A stretch of 64,000 nucleotides of DNA from Valencia hispanica (taxonomy: Eukaryota; Chordata; Actinopteri; Cyprinodontiformes; Valenciidae). The notes under the pieces are model-generated. The model saw only the letters and a list, made by a program, of their open reading frames with translations. It was not told the DNA's origin and ran no database searches. Shown piece by piece: positions 10,493-21,778 of this stretch; within the stretch, counting starts at the first letter, position 1; each line of letters starts with the position of its first letter. Position numbers and translations under genes: made by a program. Location of the stretch: assembly GCA_963556495.2 (NCBI GenBank), contig OY747712.1, positions 52,942,069 to 53,006,068 of the forward strand, in the 5' to 3' direction.

Positions 10493-12210
10493 CTAAAAAT
10501 ACAGGAGGCTATCCGGCCATGGGTGTGCCAGAGCATCCTGCCCCAATGGACTGTCTGGTTCCGACAGAGAGAACCACTGCAGACACTGCATCGTTGCGCT
10601 CGAGGCGAAGAGGTCCACCTCCGCTACACCATACCTCTGCCAGATCATTTCGACAACAACTGGGTTCAGTCTCCACTCTCCCGGTGGTGGTTTCTGTCTG
10701 GACAGCAGATCTGCAGCACAATTCTGCACGCCGGGCAGATGAACCGCTCTGATACTCCGAAGGTGGGGTGAAGCTCACAGGAGGAGCTTTCGAGCCTTCA
10801 CCAGTAACTGAGTGGACCTGGTGCCACCCTGATGATTTATGTGGAAGACTGCAGATGTGTTGTCCGACCGGACAAGGACATGTTTCCCTTCCAGGGCAGG
10901 CAGAAAATGTTTCAGAGGTAGTTGAACAGCACGTAGCTCCAGTACATTTATGGGTTGCCGTTTCTCCTGGGGGGTTCCAGACACCCCTGAGCATTCTGTG
11001 GTTCCACACAGCCCCCCAGCCCGAAAGAGATGAATCTGTAACATCTACTTCCCGACGAGAGGGAGGGGAGCCTAAAGGGACGCCCCTGCAGATTCTCCCA
11101 AGGGCCGAGGTGCCTCAGGCATTTGCCGGAGAGCCGAACACGTCTGTGCTGGTGGCGCTTGGGGTGGAGGCCTAGGCCGTTGACCCCAATCTGTAGGGGG
11201 CACAAGAACAGAAGCCCCAAAGGTACCACCAATGTCATGGCAGTCAACTTACCCATTAACTGGAGAAGTAGACCGTAGGGCAGTTCCATACGGCGTAGAA
11301 CATGCGAGACGAGACGATTCACATCCTCCACCCTCTGTGGGGATGGGGAGGCAGTCATGGCTACTGAATCGAAGGCAATGCCAACGAAGATCATTTTTTG
11401 ACTCTGAATCAAAGAACTATTTGCAAAATTCACTTTGAAACCCAACCGAGACACATGCTCAATAGGATGGATGTGTCCTTGTGTGCCTGCTCCCGAGTCG
11501 GAATGCACACAACCCAGTCATCTAGGTAGGGAAGGATTCGCAGTCCACGGGCCTGCAGCGGGGCAAGTGCTGCAGTCACACATATGGTGAACGGGGGGGG
11601 GGCAGGGCGAGAGAGAGGCCGAAAGGAAGGACTCTGAATTGGTACGCCTGTCCTTCAAAGGCAAAGCGAAGAAACTGCCTGTGGCGAGGCGTCACTGGCA
11701 CGTGGAAATAAGCATCCTTTAGATCGACACGTGAACTAATCCCCTCGTGAGATTGTTTGAAGGACGTCCACCGTGCGAAGCATGTGAAATTGCAGCACCT
11801 TGACATAACGATTCATGTGTCTGAGATCAAGGATAGCACGAAAGCCGCCATCCTTCTTTGGAACAAGAAAATAAATTGAGTAGAACTCTCTGAACTGTGA
11901 ACTGACTTTATTGCTCCTTTTCCTAAAAGTTCCAATATCTCCTGCCTCAGAGCTGCAGACCTCACTGGGTTGGAAACAACGGTCATTCTTATCCCATTGA
12001 ACTGTGGGGGACGATGCTTGAACTGAATACTGTAACCGTCGGATAGGGTTGAAATCACCCATGGATCTGAAGCTACAACCTCCCAGTGCTTGAGATGAGC
12101 TGGAGAAAAACAGCTGGGGGCCAGATGTCGGGAGTCAGACCCGACCACCTCTGCCTCGACTTCCCGAAGACCCAAAGAGGGGGGGGGGGGTTGGGAGCTC
12201 GCCGAAACCA
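10493..12210 (-). pseudogene. DIRS reverse transcriptase and RNase H, frameshifted
   Basis: Read 3' to 5' on the plus strand, the blocks are: FYSIYFLVPKKDGGFRA with AILDLRHMNRYV (about 11900-11810), RVDLKDAYFHVPVTPRHR (about 11735-11690), a YLDDWVV active-site segment near 11535-11515, the thumb (11508-10948 frame), INVLELRAVQ with LVRSDNTSAVFHINHQGG (RNase H, 10960-10800), and CAADLLSRQ with AEVDLFAS (10729-10600). The parts lie in different frames, with breaks near 11800, 11580, 11500 and 10780. Order and motifs are typical of DIRS pol. Confidence 0.8.
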
Positions 12211-13743
12211 ATCATTTCTTGGGGGCTCCCAGCAGGCTCTCGAAAGGCAGGCTGCTGGGTGGACTGACATCCACCTGTGGGGACACGTGTACTTCCAACT
12301 GTAGGTGGGGCCCTGGTTGTGCCGTGAAAAGCAGCAGCATGTCTAGGCTGGGGCCTGGAAGGCCGGTGCAGGTCAGCAAACTGTTGCCGGGATCTATTTG
12401 CCTCAACACCATGCTCTAGGGTTTGTTGGGCCACAGGTCCAAACACTTCACCTGGGATGACAGGCAATGTGCGGAGAGTACCTCTGCAGGATTTTGACAG
12501 GGGAGACTGCGCCAGCCACACCTGACGTCTAGTGATGGTAAGGGTTGGCATCAGCCTGCCAAGCTCTCTGGACATATAAGCAAAGGTCTGGAGAGAGGCG
12601 TCACTCAGACTTTGAGTAGCATCGTCAACTCCTGCCTCTTTCAGGGACTGAGAGAGGGCAAGAGCCAAGTCTGAGAATGAGTTGCCCAGGCGAGCAATGC
12701 AAACCGCTATGTCATAGCTCTTGGTAAGGAACTCATCAGTGACCCTGCACTGAGGACGTGGACAGCGGGCATCTGGATAGGTAGCGTCAGCTGGAGCAAC
12801 CCCCAGGCTAGCAATAACGCTGTCAACAGAGGGCATATGGTCCAAACCATACTGAGTGGCTTCCTGCATAGACCTAAGAGCTCTGCAATCCTGTGATAAA
12901 TGGGTGGATGACCTGGGGTCTGCCCAACATCGGTGAAGCTCCTCAATGTAAGGTTGCGAGGCCGGCACATTGAACACCAGTTTCTGGGTGACTTTAGAAA
13001 TGCCACTTGAAGTAGTGATCCCGCAGGGGGGGTATTAATTCCAAGCCGGAATAAAGCAAGTTGAACAGTCTGCTTAACAAAGGGTAATCCAGGTCCAGCC
13101 TCCAGATGGGACTCTTGTTCTGAAACACGAGAGCCCGCTACTGAGGGGATTGAGGAGCGCTCTCCAACTTCCCGGTCCTCCATATAGCTGGTGTCTTTGC
13201 CCCTGAACAAGGAATCATTAGCAGCATCTTCCTGCTCACCAGTGTCAAGAGGGGTTAGTCTGGTCAGCGTGACCAGAGACAGTGGAAGTAGGAGTTACAG
13301 GGTTATTGGGTTGTAGACTCAGAATTAAGGACTTAATCTGAGCAATCTCAGAAGCCAAAGTATCAACTTTTCCTGACAAGGCATGGTCATGGCGAACCTT
13401 CCTGGCTTTAGAAGGTGTGGGCTTATGGCACTTTTGTACCTTCCCAGGGCTGAAGGCCAGGGTCCCCCGAGGCATTGTACTCTCTAGCAGCCAGTCTAGC
13501 AGACCTTTCTGCCAGTGGTATACAGACACAATTAACACAGGCTTCGTCTGTGAGGGCTTCCTTCAAGTGTCCAATCCCGAGACAGGAGGGGCACAACATA
13601 TGTCCATCTTCCGGACTCAGTGGAGCCAAGCAGTTGCCACAGCTGTTCACCAGCGACATCATGGTGCACTGCACTGTTTCCTCCAACAAGAACAAGCCCA
13701 CACGGTTACTTAAGTCAATACAACAGCACAGAGCGAGAACCAC
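12135..13743 (-). pseudogene. DIRS gag-like protein, broken
   Basis: The N-terminal piece (13743-13423) has paired cysteines, CGNC, CPSC and CVNC, in MSLVNSCGNC and EDGHMLCPSCLGIGH. It changes frame to a piece at 13538-13245, then to 13210-12707 and 12977-12135. The last has EELHRCWADPRS, RRQVWLAQSPLSKSCR, PVIPGEVFGP and GVEANRSRQQFA, all typical of DIRS gag. At least three frame breaks are needed. The C-terminal end has a Gly/Arg-rich tail. Confidence 0.75.
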
Positions 13744-14456
13744 TCACTGTCAAAGTAATACAGGGCACAGAGCGAGAACCACTCACTAAAAGTAATACAG
13801 GGCACGGAGCAAAACCACTCAGAGCGAAACAGCGTAAAAACAGCGACTGTCCCTCGTGGCCAATCCCAACTTGTACAACAGCATGGCGCAGACACCACTC
13901 TCAGTCAGAGCAGTAACAAGCAAGGAGGAAAGGCTGACGCAGAGTCGTAACACTAGCTCGCTCAGGTCGAACAACAACCTGTCAACTCAAACTTAGCAGG
14001 TATAGCTAGCACAGGAAGCGAACCGGAGCTATTAAGCTAGGCCTTGGGGTTCATGGAAAGGCGTGACAAACAACCAGAGAAAAGGTGTACTTACAATAAA
14101 AGGTTCCAACGATGGGCAAACTGCAGTCGGGCCGTGTCTCTCAGACTCTGGAGGACGTGGGAATGACACACAACTCCAACCAGATGGTTTGCGAGGCTAC
14201 AAGCGAGAACGGCAATCGTTTCTGAATATCAAATAATTAATGTCTGAGCGAAGCGAGAATGTAGAAAAGAAACAAGAACTGGATACGCTGGGTTTTTTTA
14301 GACTACCACTACGTCACCCAGGTCACGTCCAATGGGGTGACTTTGTTGGTATATATTCTCGACCTCTGTGCTGTGCACACGTAGATATCCAGGTGCTCAG
14401 CACAGTCCTCTGGCGGTCAGGAGGATTGAAATAGAAATTATGTTAATTAAATAGAA

Positions 14457-14652
14457 ATCAATCAATCTGTATTTTTAAAGTACTTTTCATACAGGAGTTG
14501 CAACTCAAAGTGCTTTACAGATTAAAATGACCCCACATAAAACCATATTCCCATCCCTCCCCCACAGATTTAAAAGCGTGATCACAGTTATACCCCCCCT
14601 TCCCCCCAACCCAACTCCCATGCACACACACACTTAACAATAAAAAGGACAT
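14457..14652 (-). mobile_element. 3' tail of the L2-type LINE split by the BEL element
   Basis: Minus-strand LINE 3' end: a repeated AATCAATCAAT tail, then sequence whose reverse complement includes CTGTAAAGCACTTTGAGTTG. A related tail lies at 37226-37415. The rest of this LINE continues after the BEL insertion, from 22152 to about 24300, in the same orientation. Confidence 0.7.
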
Positions 14653-15020
14653 TGTAGGAGCCATATAAATGTAATGTTATTGATATTGGTATGTGGTTTT
14701 GTGAACAGAGATCAATGTCAGGTCAGGTGATCATGGGTGGGTATTTAACATCATCTCGAGCACCTGCTCAGATAATTAGGGGAAAGGAAGAGTGGGTGAG
14801 CGTGTTGCCGTATATTTTTGTTGACCGCCAATTGATCGCTGGGATTCTTCTATTTGATTATTTGGAGCACGTTATTTTGAGTTAATTACAAAAGAATAAT
14901 AAAGTTTTGTAAATGCAAGTCTTTGGAATCGCAGCTGATGTTTTCAGTAAAGAGCGCGTCACGACGGCCCGACTCAGCCTCTCAAGCGGCTTTTAGTTTG
15001 TCTTCGAAGTCGCAGAAACA
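14653..15020 (+). repeat. BEL 5' LTR
   Basis: Begins TGTAGGAGCC and ends CAGAAACA. It contains an AATAAAG polyadenylation-type signal near 14896. It differs from the 3' LTR at CATCATCTC versus CATAATCTC and at GTCGCAG versus GTCGCGG. A promoter is expected in this LTR but no clear TATA box can be fixed by eye. Confidence 0.95.
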
Positions 15021-15404
15021 TTGTCAACAAAAATCACGGAAATAAAGTGGATCTAAAGAGGATCAGGAGGATTGATGTAAGAATTCACCCAGCACTGGAA
15101 GCAAAGGTATGTGAAGTAACGATTGAAGCTGGGCAGAATGAAGAATCGGCGTCCAGGTAAGCGCACGCCTGTTGAGGATGAGTGCGTAAAGCTGCATGAA
15201 CGCTGATGAAAGAACGAAATGAAAAGCAGTCTGGCAAAACGAAAGTTTGTTGAAATATGCCGATCTGACTTTAATGTTGAACTTTCTCTCTGTGTGAAGA
15301 GGACGTTAATCTTTCTGAAACTGCCGCTGTTTTGAATATGAGTGGATGATGTTTTGATGAAAAGCGATCATCTGATGCATGCATGCTTAAAATGAGTCAA
15401 ACAA

Positions 15405-17312
15405 ATGTTGAGGTCTCTGAGTTCTGAAAAAGAACATGGGAAAAGAGAAACAAAGCTTACTGCAAAGGCTTTGGAAAATAAAATTGATCAATTACAACAT
15501 GATCGAAATAAAGTTGTGAATAAAATTAAAAACCTTATTCCAGAAATAAAGACATTGATGAAAACGAAAAATTATTCACAAGTTCAATTTCAAATGGATA
15601 ATTTAATAAAGCTGGGAGAAAAGGCAACAATGTTACATGAAACAGTAATTCCTTTGCTTCCAGAAGGTGAAAAAGAAAAACAAAATGTGTGGTTTAACAG
15701 CATAATGGATTATAGTGACACATTTAAAATGACTGTACACCAATGGATTGATGATGCAGGAAAACTGATTCAAACCGGAGGCTCTGGTGAACCAAAGGAC
15801 TTTGATGATGGAAATAAAAATACAGAGGAATCAAAGCTGGCCGTTTGTCCTGATGTGGAAGATCTACAAGATCAAATTAATCCAAGTGACAGCGTGTCAA
15901 ATGTGGAAAGCAAAGCTACCGGAAAACAAATTTCATTTGCTGGAGGAAAATCATTAGTGTCTTCCGCCTTTTCTGCTTGTCTTGAAGCTGAAGCTGATCT
16001 GGCAGCTTTAATGGTGAGACAGAAATTATTGAAGCAAAAACATGAACTGGAAGAGGAAGAACAAAGACTGCGGAAAAGGAAAGAACAATTAACAATTGAT
16101 GAGCAAATTGCTGCTCAAATGGCTAAATTATCCGTGTTAAAGACAAGGAGCTCTGTGAGTGGAAAGCAATCAAGAACAAAGCAAAATTCAGATGGGATGA
16201 ACTCCTGTGTGGAAAAGGCTAAAGGCTATAGGTTGTCTTCCACTGCAAAGTCATTTGTCCCAGAAGCAACAAAGAAATTAAATGACCCTGAAAAGGAACA
16301 ATATGAGCCTGCTGTAAGGCTTAAAGAACCCAGAGCAGCTCATTCTATGCATTCTGCTCTTGGGTTTGTTGAAGATGATGGAGCTTTACAGAGGTTGAAT
16401 TTTCATCATCCTCAAGAAGGATCTCAAAATCAGCCACAGCCTTCTACTGACACGAGTATCATTGCAGGAAATGAAGACCAGCATAAAATGATGGATATCA
16501 TGAAAAAGCAAAATGAAATAACAACACTTCTAATTCAGCAACAGAGTGTTTCTTCTTTACCAAAAAGAGAAATTCCCATTTTTAATGGGGATCCATTAAA
16601 ATATCACGCATTCATGAAAGCCTTTGAGAATGGAGTTGAAAGAAATACCAACAGTTTCAGTGACAGACTGTATTTCCTCGAACAATATACAAGTGGACAT
16701 CCCAAGGAGCTGGTTAAAAGTTGTCAGTACCTCAATCCTGAAAGAGGCTACAATAAAGCTAAAGTACTGTTACAACAGCAGTTCGGGAACGAACAGAAAG
16801 TTGCTCATGCATATATGGAAAGAATTTTCTCATGGCCTTCAATTAAATCAGATGATGTCAAAGCCTTGGAGGACTACAACCTTTTTCTCAGAGGTTGCTC
16901 CAATGTGATTGAGGAAGTACAATACATGGACGAATTGGACATGCCAGCAAATATATTTTTAGTCATCAAAAAGCTTCCTTATAAGCTCAGGGATAAATGG
17001 AGGACTGCAGCTTGTGAGCTACAGGAGAGACGTAACCAGAGAGCAACATTTATTGATATTGTGAATTTTATAGAGAGACAAGTGAAAATCCTGACTGATC
17101 CAGTGTTCGGAAATATCAAGGATGCTGCACAACTAGTGACTAAAGTTGTAAGTAAACCCAAATCACAAAAGGAAGCAGCTTTGCCACTATTGTTGCACCT
17201 TTGGAGAGGAAAAATGTGCACACAAAGGAAAACGAGCAAGATTGGACTGTGCAGAAAGGTTGTCTGTGGTGTGGAAGGAAACATTCATTGTCACTATGTT
17301 CAGAGTTTGTAA
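15405..17312 (+). CDS. BEL/Pao Gag protein
   Basis: A 635-codon frame. Residues 1-120 are charged and helical; about residues 200-245 form a strongly charged coiled coil (KQKHELEEEEQRLRKRKEQ). From about residue 385 to 560 it matches the BEL-type gag domain DUF1759, beginning IPIFNGDPLKYHAF and including LEDYNLFLRGCSNV. The natural zinc knuckles (CLWC, CFGC-H-C) lie in another frame at 17201-17422, so the last about 45 residues of this frame are out of register. The first ATG of the open frame is used; the true start could be further in. Confidence 0.85.
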   Translation: MLRSLSSEKEHGKRETKLTAKALENKIDQLQHDRNKVVNKIKNLIPEIKTLMKTKNYSQVQFQMDNLIKLGEKATMLHETVIPLLPEGEKEKQNVWFNSIMDYSDTFKMTVHQWIDDAGKLIQTGGSGEPKDFDDGNKNTEESKLAVCPDVEDLQDQINPSDSVSNVESKATGKQISFAGGKSLVSSAFSACLEAEADLAALMVRQKLLKQKHELEEEEQRLRKRKEQLTIDEQIAAQMAKLSVLKTRSSVSGKQSRTKQNSDGMNSCVEKAKGYRLSSTAKSFVPEATKKLNDPEKEQYEPAVRLKEPRAAHSMHSALGFVEDDGALQRLNFHHPQEGSQNQPQPSTDTSIIAGNEDQHKMMDIMKKQNEITTLLIQQQSVSSLPKREIPIFNGDPLKYHAFMKAFENGVERNTNSFSDRLYFLEQYTSGHPKELVKSCQYLNPERGYNKAKVLLQQQFGNEQKVAHAYMERIFSWPSIKSDDVKALEDYNLFLRGCSNVIEEVQYMDELDMPANIFLVIKKLPYKLRDKWRTAACELQERRNQRATFIDIVNFIERQVKILTDPVFGNIKDAAQLVTKVVSKPKSQKEAALPLLLHLWRGKMCTQRKTSKIGLCRKVVCGVEGNIHCHYVQSL

Positions 17313-17422
17313 AGAAGGTTCACAAAGAGAAGATTGGCTTCTTGAAGGACAACGGTGTCTGTTTTGGCTGTTTATGTATTGGACATATCAGCAAAGATTG
17401 CAAAAAAACGGATAACCTGTGA
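17201..17422 (+). CDS. Gag zinc-knuckle segment in a shifted frame
   Basis: This frame encodes CLWCGRKHSLSLC and a classic C-x2-C-x4-H-x4-C knuckle (CFGCLCIGHISKDC), which bind retroelement RNA. It is in the frame one base back from gag and from pol. The likely crossing points are an A-run near 17167-17171 and an A7 run at 17402-17408. There is no ATG at its start, so it is read only as part of gag-pol. Either two compensating one-base changes have occurred, or ribosomes shift frame here. Confidence 0.75.
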   Translation: MERKNVHTKENEQDWTVQKGCLWCGRKHSLSLCSEFVKKVHKEKIGFLKDNGVCFGCLCIGHISKDCKKTDNL

Positions 17423-20400
17423 AGAATGTGGACTCAAGCATCCAACCATATTGCACATTGTTTCAAGAAAAAATACCAGTGATTTGAATCTGGCAGAAAG
17501 AGTGCCAAAGGTTGCAGTTGACCACACGTTGGTGTCGGGTGGTCTTACTGGGGCTGGCGATCAAGATTGTAAGCTTCCTATTGTTCCTGTTCAAGTTAAG
17601 GTGGATAAAGGCAACAAGATTGTTCACACTTATGCGTTTTTAGATCAAGGCAGTACAGTGGTTTTCTGTACAGAAACCTTAATGCATAAGCTTGGACTTA
17701 CTGGAAGAAAGGCCCGTATACTCCTGAGGACCATGGGTCAGGAAAAAGTTGTCAGCAGCTATGTGGTAACAGGCTTGGAAGTGGCTGGGCTTGGAGATGA
17801 TGATTTTTGTCAGTTGCCCAAGACCTACACACAAGAGTGCATGCCTGTTCACAAAGGAAATATTCCTAAACAAACTGATTTGATGAGATGGCCTCATCTG
17901 AAAGAAGTGGAGCTCCCAGAGTTGGATGCTGATATTGAATTGCTGATTGGAACCAATGTTCCTAAAGCATTGGAACCATTAGAAGTAATCTACAGCGCGG
18001 GAAATGGACCTTTCGCGATCAGAACCATACTCGGGTGGACTGTAAATGGACCACTGACAGGAGAAAGTGGAAAGGAAGAAGACTGTCAACAGCCTGAGTT
18101 AATGGTGAATAGAGTTTCTGTGGAGAACCTGGATGACCTCTGGCAGAAACAATTCAAGACAGACTTTCCGGAATGCAGCACTGAGGAACAGCTTGGAATG
18201 TCTGTAGATGATCAAAGGTTCATGGAACTGGTCACCAGTTCAACAAAGCTAGTTGATGGACATTATGAGATTGGTCTGCCTTTAAGAAGAAAGGAATTCA
18301 GCATGCAAAATAACAGGAACTTGGTGGAGTATCGTGTAATGCAACTGAAGAAAAGATTTCTAAAGAATGAGCAGTTTTATGCTGATTATGTTGCATTCAT
18401 GAATAATCTCTTCAAGAAAGGCTTTGCTGAGAAGGTGCCTGAAAATGAATTGCAGCACACAAACAGAATCTGGTATATCCCACATCATGGCGTTTACCAT
18501 CCCACAAAACAAAAAATAAGAGTGGTCTTTGATTGTGGAGCCAGTTTCCAAGGAACATCATTAAATGCTCAGCTGCTACAAGGACCTGATCTCACCAGTT
18601 CACTGATTGGAGTGTTGACCAGATTCAGGAAGGAACCTGTGGTGATCATGGCTGACATAGAGTCCATGTTTCATCAAGTGAAAGTTCTACCTGGTGATGC
18701 AGACCTTCTGAGGTTTCTTTGGTGGTCGGATGGAGACCTAATGGAGGATCTCTCAGAGTTCAGGATGACGGTACATCTATTTGGGGCAACTTCATCCCCA
18801 AGCTGTGCCAATTATGCCCTTAGAAGATGTGCTGAAGATAATAAGGAGCATTTCAGTGAGGACGCTATGGATAAAATGTTGCACTGTTTTTACGTGGATG
18901 ACTGCTTGGTATCTGTGGGTTCAGAGAAGAAAGCTGTGTCTCTTTATCATGAACTTGTTGCCATTTGTGCTAAAGGTGGTTTCCAACTGACAAAGTGGAC
19001 AAGTAACAGACGTGATGTTCTAGCAGCCATACCTGAAACCCAAAGAGCCAAGGAGGTGAAAGAACTGGACATGGACAGTGACAACTTATGCATTGAGAGA
19101 GCACTTGGAGTAGAATGGTGCATCCAGTCTGATACACTGAAATTCAGGATCCAAATCAAAGAAAGACCTCTCACACGAAGAGGCATCTTATCAATAGTAA
19201 GCTCAATCTTCGATCCTTTAGGAATCTTAAGTCCAGTCGTGTTGCTGGCAAAGAAGATCTTGAGAGATCTGAACAGTAAAGGATGTGGCTGGGATGACAT
19301 TATACCTGAATCAGTTGCCAAGGACTGGAACAGATGGTTACAGGAGCTACGGCTGATTGAGAACTTCAGCATGAGAAGGTGTTTGAAACCTGGTGATTTT
19401 GGCGAAGTGACAGATGCACAGCTGCATCATTTTTGCGATGCAAGTGAATATGGTTATGGCACAGTGACATATTTGGTGTCACAAAATGCAAAATCCCAAA
19501 TAACCACCTCTTTCATCATGGGAAAAGCAAGAATTGCTCCTTTAAAGTCTGTAACCATCCCCCGAATGGAGCTGATCGCAGCCACAATGGCAAGTCGCAT
19601 TGACACCCTGTGGAAAAGAGAATTGCACATGGATCTCAAGGATTCGGTTTTTTGGACCGACAGTGTTTCAGTGCTGAAATATATCAAAAATGAGACTTCA
19701 AGATTTAAAGTCTTTGTTGCGAACAGAGTCTCTGAAATTCGGAAAGCTTCACATTCTTCACAGTGGAGGTATGTTTGCACTCTGAGCAATCCTGCTGATG
19801 CTGCTTCAAGAGGTTTAAGAATGGAGACATTTCTCAAGAACTCTTCTTGGGGTGCAGGACCTGCCTTTTTGCTGCAGTCTGAAAGCAACTGGCCTAAAAA
19901 CCCTGATGAGGGTCAACTTGCATCTGATGACCCTGAAGTAAAGAAAGCATTTGCCGTCAATGTTGTTTCAACAACAGAAGTGTTCGATCCTGTAACAAAG
20001 ATGCTTCAGCATTTCTCTTCATGGATTCGACTGAAAAAATCTGTCACTTGGATCTTAAGATTCAAGAAATGGCTGTTATCACGTGTTCAGAAGATGAAAC
20101 AGCTAAATGATCTCACCAAGACAGAGCAAAGCAAGAAACAACAAACACTGGAAGAAGATACAGAAAAAGGGGGGACACTCTGTACTTCTCTATCAGTGAT
20201 GGAGATGGAGATAGCTGAAATGGAGATACTGAAATTTTCACAAAGAAAGAGGTTCCCTGAAGAAATCCTTAGACTAGAAAGGGGCAAAGGGGTGAAGGCC
20301 TCTAGCAGCATTCGCAAGCTTTGTCCAGTTATGGAAAAAGGCGTTCTGAGAGTTGGTGGTCGGCTGAGCAGAGCAGCTATGCCTGAAGACTCCAAATATC

Positions 20401-21548
20401 CGATCATACTACCTAAGAATTTGCATATCTCAGAGCTTCTTTTAAGGCACATTCATCAGCAAGTGGGACATTGTGGACGCAACCACATGTTATCCAAACT
20501 GCGAGAGAGGTTTTGGATAATTGGGGCTGGTTCAGCTATTAGAAGAATTCTGTCAAAGTGTGTGATTTGTCGAAAGGTTAACCTTAAGCCGATATTGCAA
20601 CAGATGGCTGACTTACCTTCTGATCGAATTACTCCAGACGTACCACCATTTAGTTGCGTTGGGGTAGACTACTTTGGGCCCTTTGAAGTGAAAAGCAGAA
20701 GAAGCACAGTGAAAAGGTATGGTGTTATTTTTACCTGCCTGAAAATTCGAGCTATTCATATAGAGGTTGCCGCTTCACTTGATACAGACTCTTTTATAAA
20801 TGCATTGAGACGTTTTATTGCAAGACGTGGTCAAGTGAAGGAGCTTCGGTCCGATAATGGAACAAACTTCAGAGGAGCAGAACGTGAGCTGAAGATATCC
20901 ATTCAACAGTGGAATCAGTCACAAATCAACAACTTTCTTCTTCAGAAGAGTATAAAATGGACTTTCAATCCTCCTGCTGGTTCCCATCATGGAGGTCCTT
21001 GGGAAAGATTGATCAGATCAGTGAGAAAGATTCTGAACTCCACTTTGAACGTGCAGCGCTTGGATGAGGAAGGACTTCACACTGTTCTATGTGAAGCAGA
21101 GGTCATACTTAACAGCAGGCCAATCACTAAAGCGTCTGCAGATCCCAATGATTTGGAAGCTTTGACACCGAATCATCTGTTGCTTCTAAAGACACAACCT
21201 TCTTTACCACCTGGAAACTTTCATCAGACTGACGTGTACGGACGACGGCATTGGAGGCAAATTCAATACATGTCAGATTTGTTTTGGAAGAGGTGGATTA
21301 AAGAATACCTCCCTCAGCTGCAGGAACGTCAGAGATGGCATGGAGTACAACGCAACGTCATCCCTGGGGACATTGTTATGGTGATGGACCACACTGCACC
21401 ACGCAACTCATGGCTGATGGGAAGAGTGTTGGAAACTTTTCCAGATAGAAGAGGATTTGTGCGTCAGGTGCGCATCAAAACAAAGAACAACTGCATTGAT
21501 CGTCCAATAACAAAGCTATGCCTGCTTTGGGAACATGAAGAAGGATGA
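17355..21548 (+). CDS. BEL/Pao Pol polyprotein
   Basis: A 1,397-codon frame; the ATG is conventional because translation probably continues from gag. Domain order: a third cysteine cluster (CEECGLKH, residue 22 on), aspartic protease with LDQGST (catalytic D97), reverse transcriptase (about 380-640; ADIESMFHQ, YVDD at 513-516), RNase H (HHFCDASEYGYG near 690, IPRMELIAAT, FWTDSVSVLKYI), integrase zinc domain (H-H-CVIC near 1060-1090), integrase core with D1105 (GVDYFGP), D1167 (RSDNGTNF) and E1217 (PWERL), then the DUF5641 C-terminus (PGDIVMVMDH). All key catalytic residues are present, so the enzyme part looks intact. Confidence 0.95.
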   Translation: MSVLAVYVLDISAKIAKKRITCEECGLKHPTILHIVSRKNTSDLNLAERVPKVAVDHTLVSGGLTGAGDQDCKLPIVPVQVKVDKGNKIVHTYAFLDQGSTVVFCTETLMHKLGLTGRKARILLRTMGQEKVVSSYVVTGLEVAGLGDDDFCQLPKTYTQECMPVHKGNIPKQTDLMRWPHLKEVELPELDADIELLIGTNVPKALEPLEVIYSAGNGPFAIRTILGWTVNGPLTGESGKEEDCQQPELMVNRVSVENLDDLWQKQFKTDFPECSTEEQLGMSVDDQRFMELVTSSTKLVDGHYEIGLPLRRKEFSMQNNRNLVEYRVMQLKKRFLKNEQFYADYVAFMNNLFKKGFAEKVPENELQHTNRIWYIPHHGVYHPTKQKIRVVFDCGASFQGTSLNAQLLQGPDLTSSLIGVLTRFRKEPVVIMADIESMFHQVKVLPGDADLLRFLWWSDGDLMEDLSEFRMTVHLFGATSSPSCANYALRRCAEDNKEHFSEDAMDKMLHCFYVDDCLVSVGSEKKAVSLYHELVAICAKGGFQLTKWTSNRRDVLAAIPETQRAKEVKELDMDSDNLCIERALGVEWCIQSDTLKFRIQIKERPLTRRGILSIVSSIFDPLGILSPVVLLAKKILRDLNSKGCGWDDIIPESVAKDWNRWLQELRLIENFSMRRCLKPGDFGEVTDAQLHHFCDASEYGYGTVTYLVSQNAKSQITTSFIMGKARIAPLKSVTIPRMELIAATMASRIDTLWKRELHMDLKDSVFWTDSVSVLKYIKNETSRFKVFVANRVSEIRKASHSSQWRYVCTLSNPADAASRGLRMETFLKNSSWGAGPAFLLQSESNWPKNPDEGQLASDDPEVKKAFAVNVVSTTEVFDPVTKMLQHFSSWIRLKKSVTWILRFKKWLLSRVQKMKQLNDLTKTEQSKKQQTLEEDTEKGGTLCTSLSVMEMEIAEMEILKFSQRKRFPEEILRLERGKGVKASSSIRKLCPVMEKGVLRVGGRLSRAAMPEDSKYPIILPKNLHISELLLRHIHQQVGHCGRNHMLSKLRERFWIIGAGSAIRRILSKCVICRKVNLKPILQQMADLPSDRITPDVPPFSCVGVDYFGPFEVKSRRSTVKRYGVIFTCLKIRAIHIEVAASLDTDSFINALRRFIARRGQVKELRSDNGTNFRGAERELKISIQQWNQSQINNFLLQKSIKWTFNPPAGSHHGGPWERLIRSVRKILNSTLNVQRLDEEGLHTVLCEAEVILNSRPITKASADPNDLEALTPNHLLLLKTQPSLPPGNFHQTDVYGRRHWRQIQYMSDLFWKRWIKEYLPQLQERQRWHGVQRNVIPGDIVMVMDHTAPRNSWLMGRVLETFPDRRGFVRQVRIKTKNNCIDRPITKLCLLWEHEEG

Positions 21549-21778
21549 GAGAGGAATGGAATCATCGATTCAAGCCTTATGAATGGACACATGATTTGGA
21601 CTTGGATCTATTTAGTCAGGTTTGACCTGGGTTTCTAAAGACTTTTAAGATTTATAAAGAAGAATGGACTAACTTTGCAAGAAGACTGAAGTATGGATTT
21701 AAATTTGCTAATGTTAATGTTTCTCCTATGAACTTTTAGATAATTATTACGTAATAAAGGAATAATTAGGGGCTGGTG

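Larger units (their letters stand above)
9706..14420 (-). mobile_element. DIRS-type retrotransposon, minus strand, damaged
   Basis: DIRS elements replicate through a reverse transcriptase and integrate with a tyrosine recombinase. Minus-strand similarity runs gag-like (13743-12135), reverse transcriptase (12210-10950), RNase H (11044-10493) and only the beginning of the recombinase region (10375-9921). The two ends carry inverted copies: 9750-9806 matches the reverse complement of about 14360-14420 (sharing CTCGACCTCTGTGCTG and ATATCCAGGTGCTCAGCAC). No target duplication is expected for this class and none was found. Several frame breaks are present, so it is inactive. Confidence 0.85.

Noticed and set aside
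10450..11175. Plus-strand open frames over the DIRS region
   Set aside because: They are antisense shadows of the GC-rich DIRS RNase H and RT sequence.
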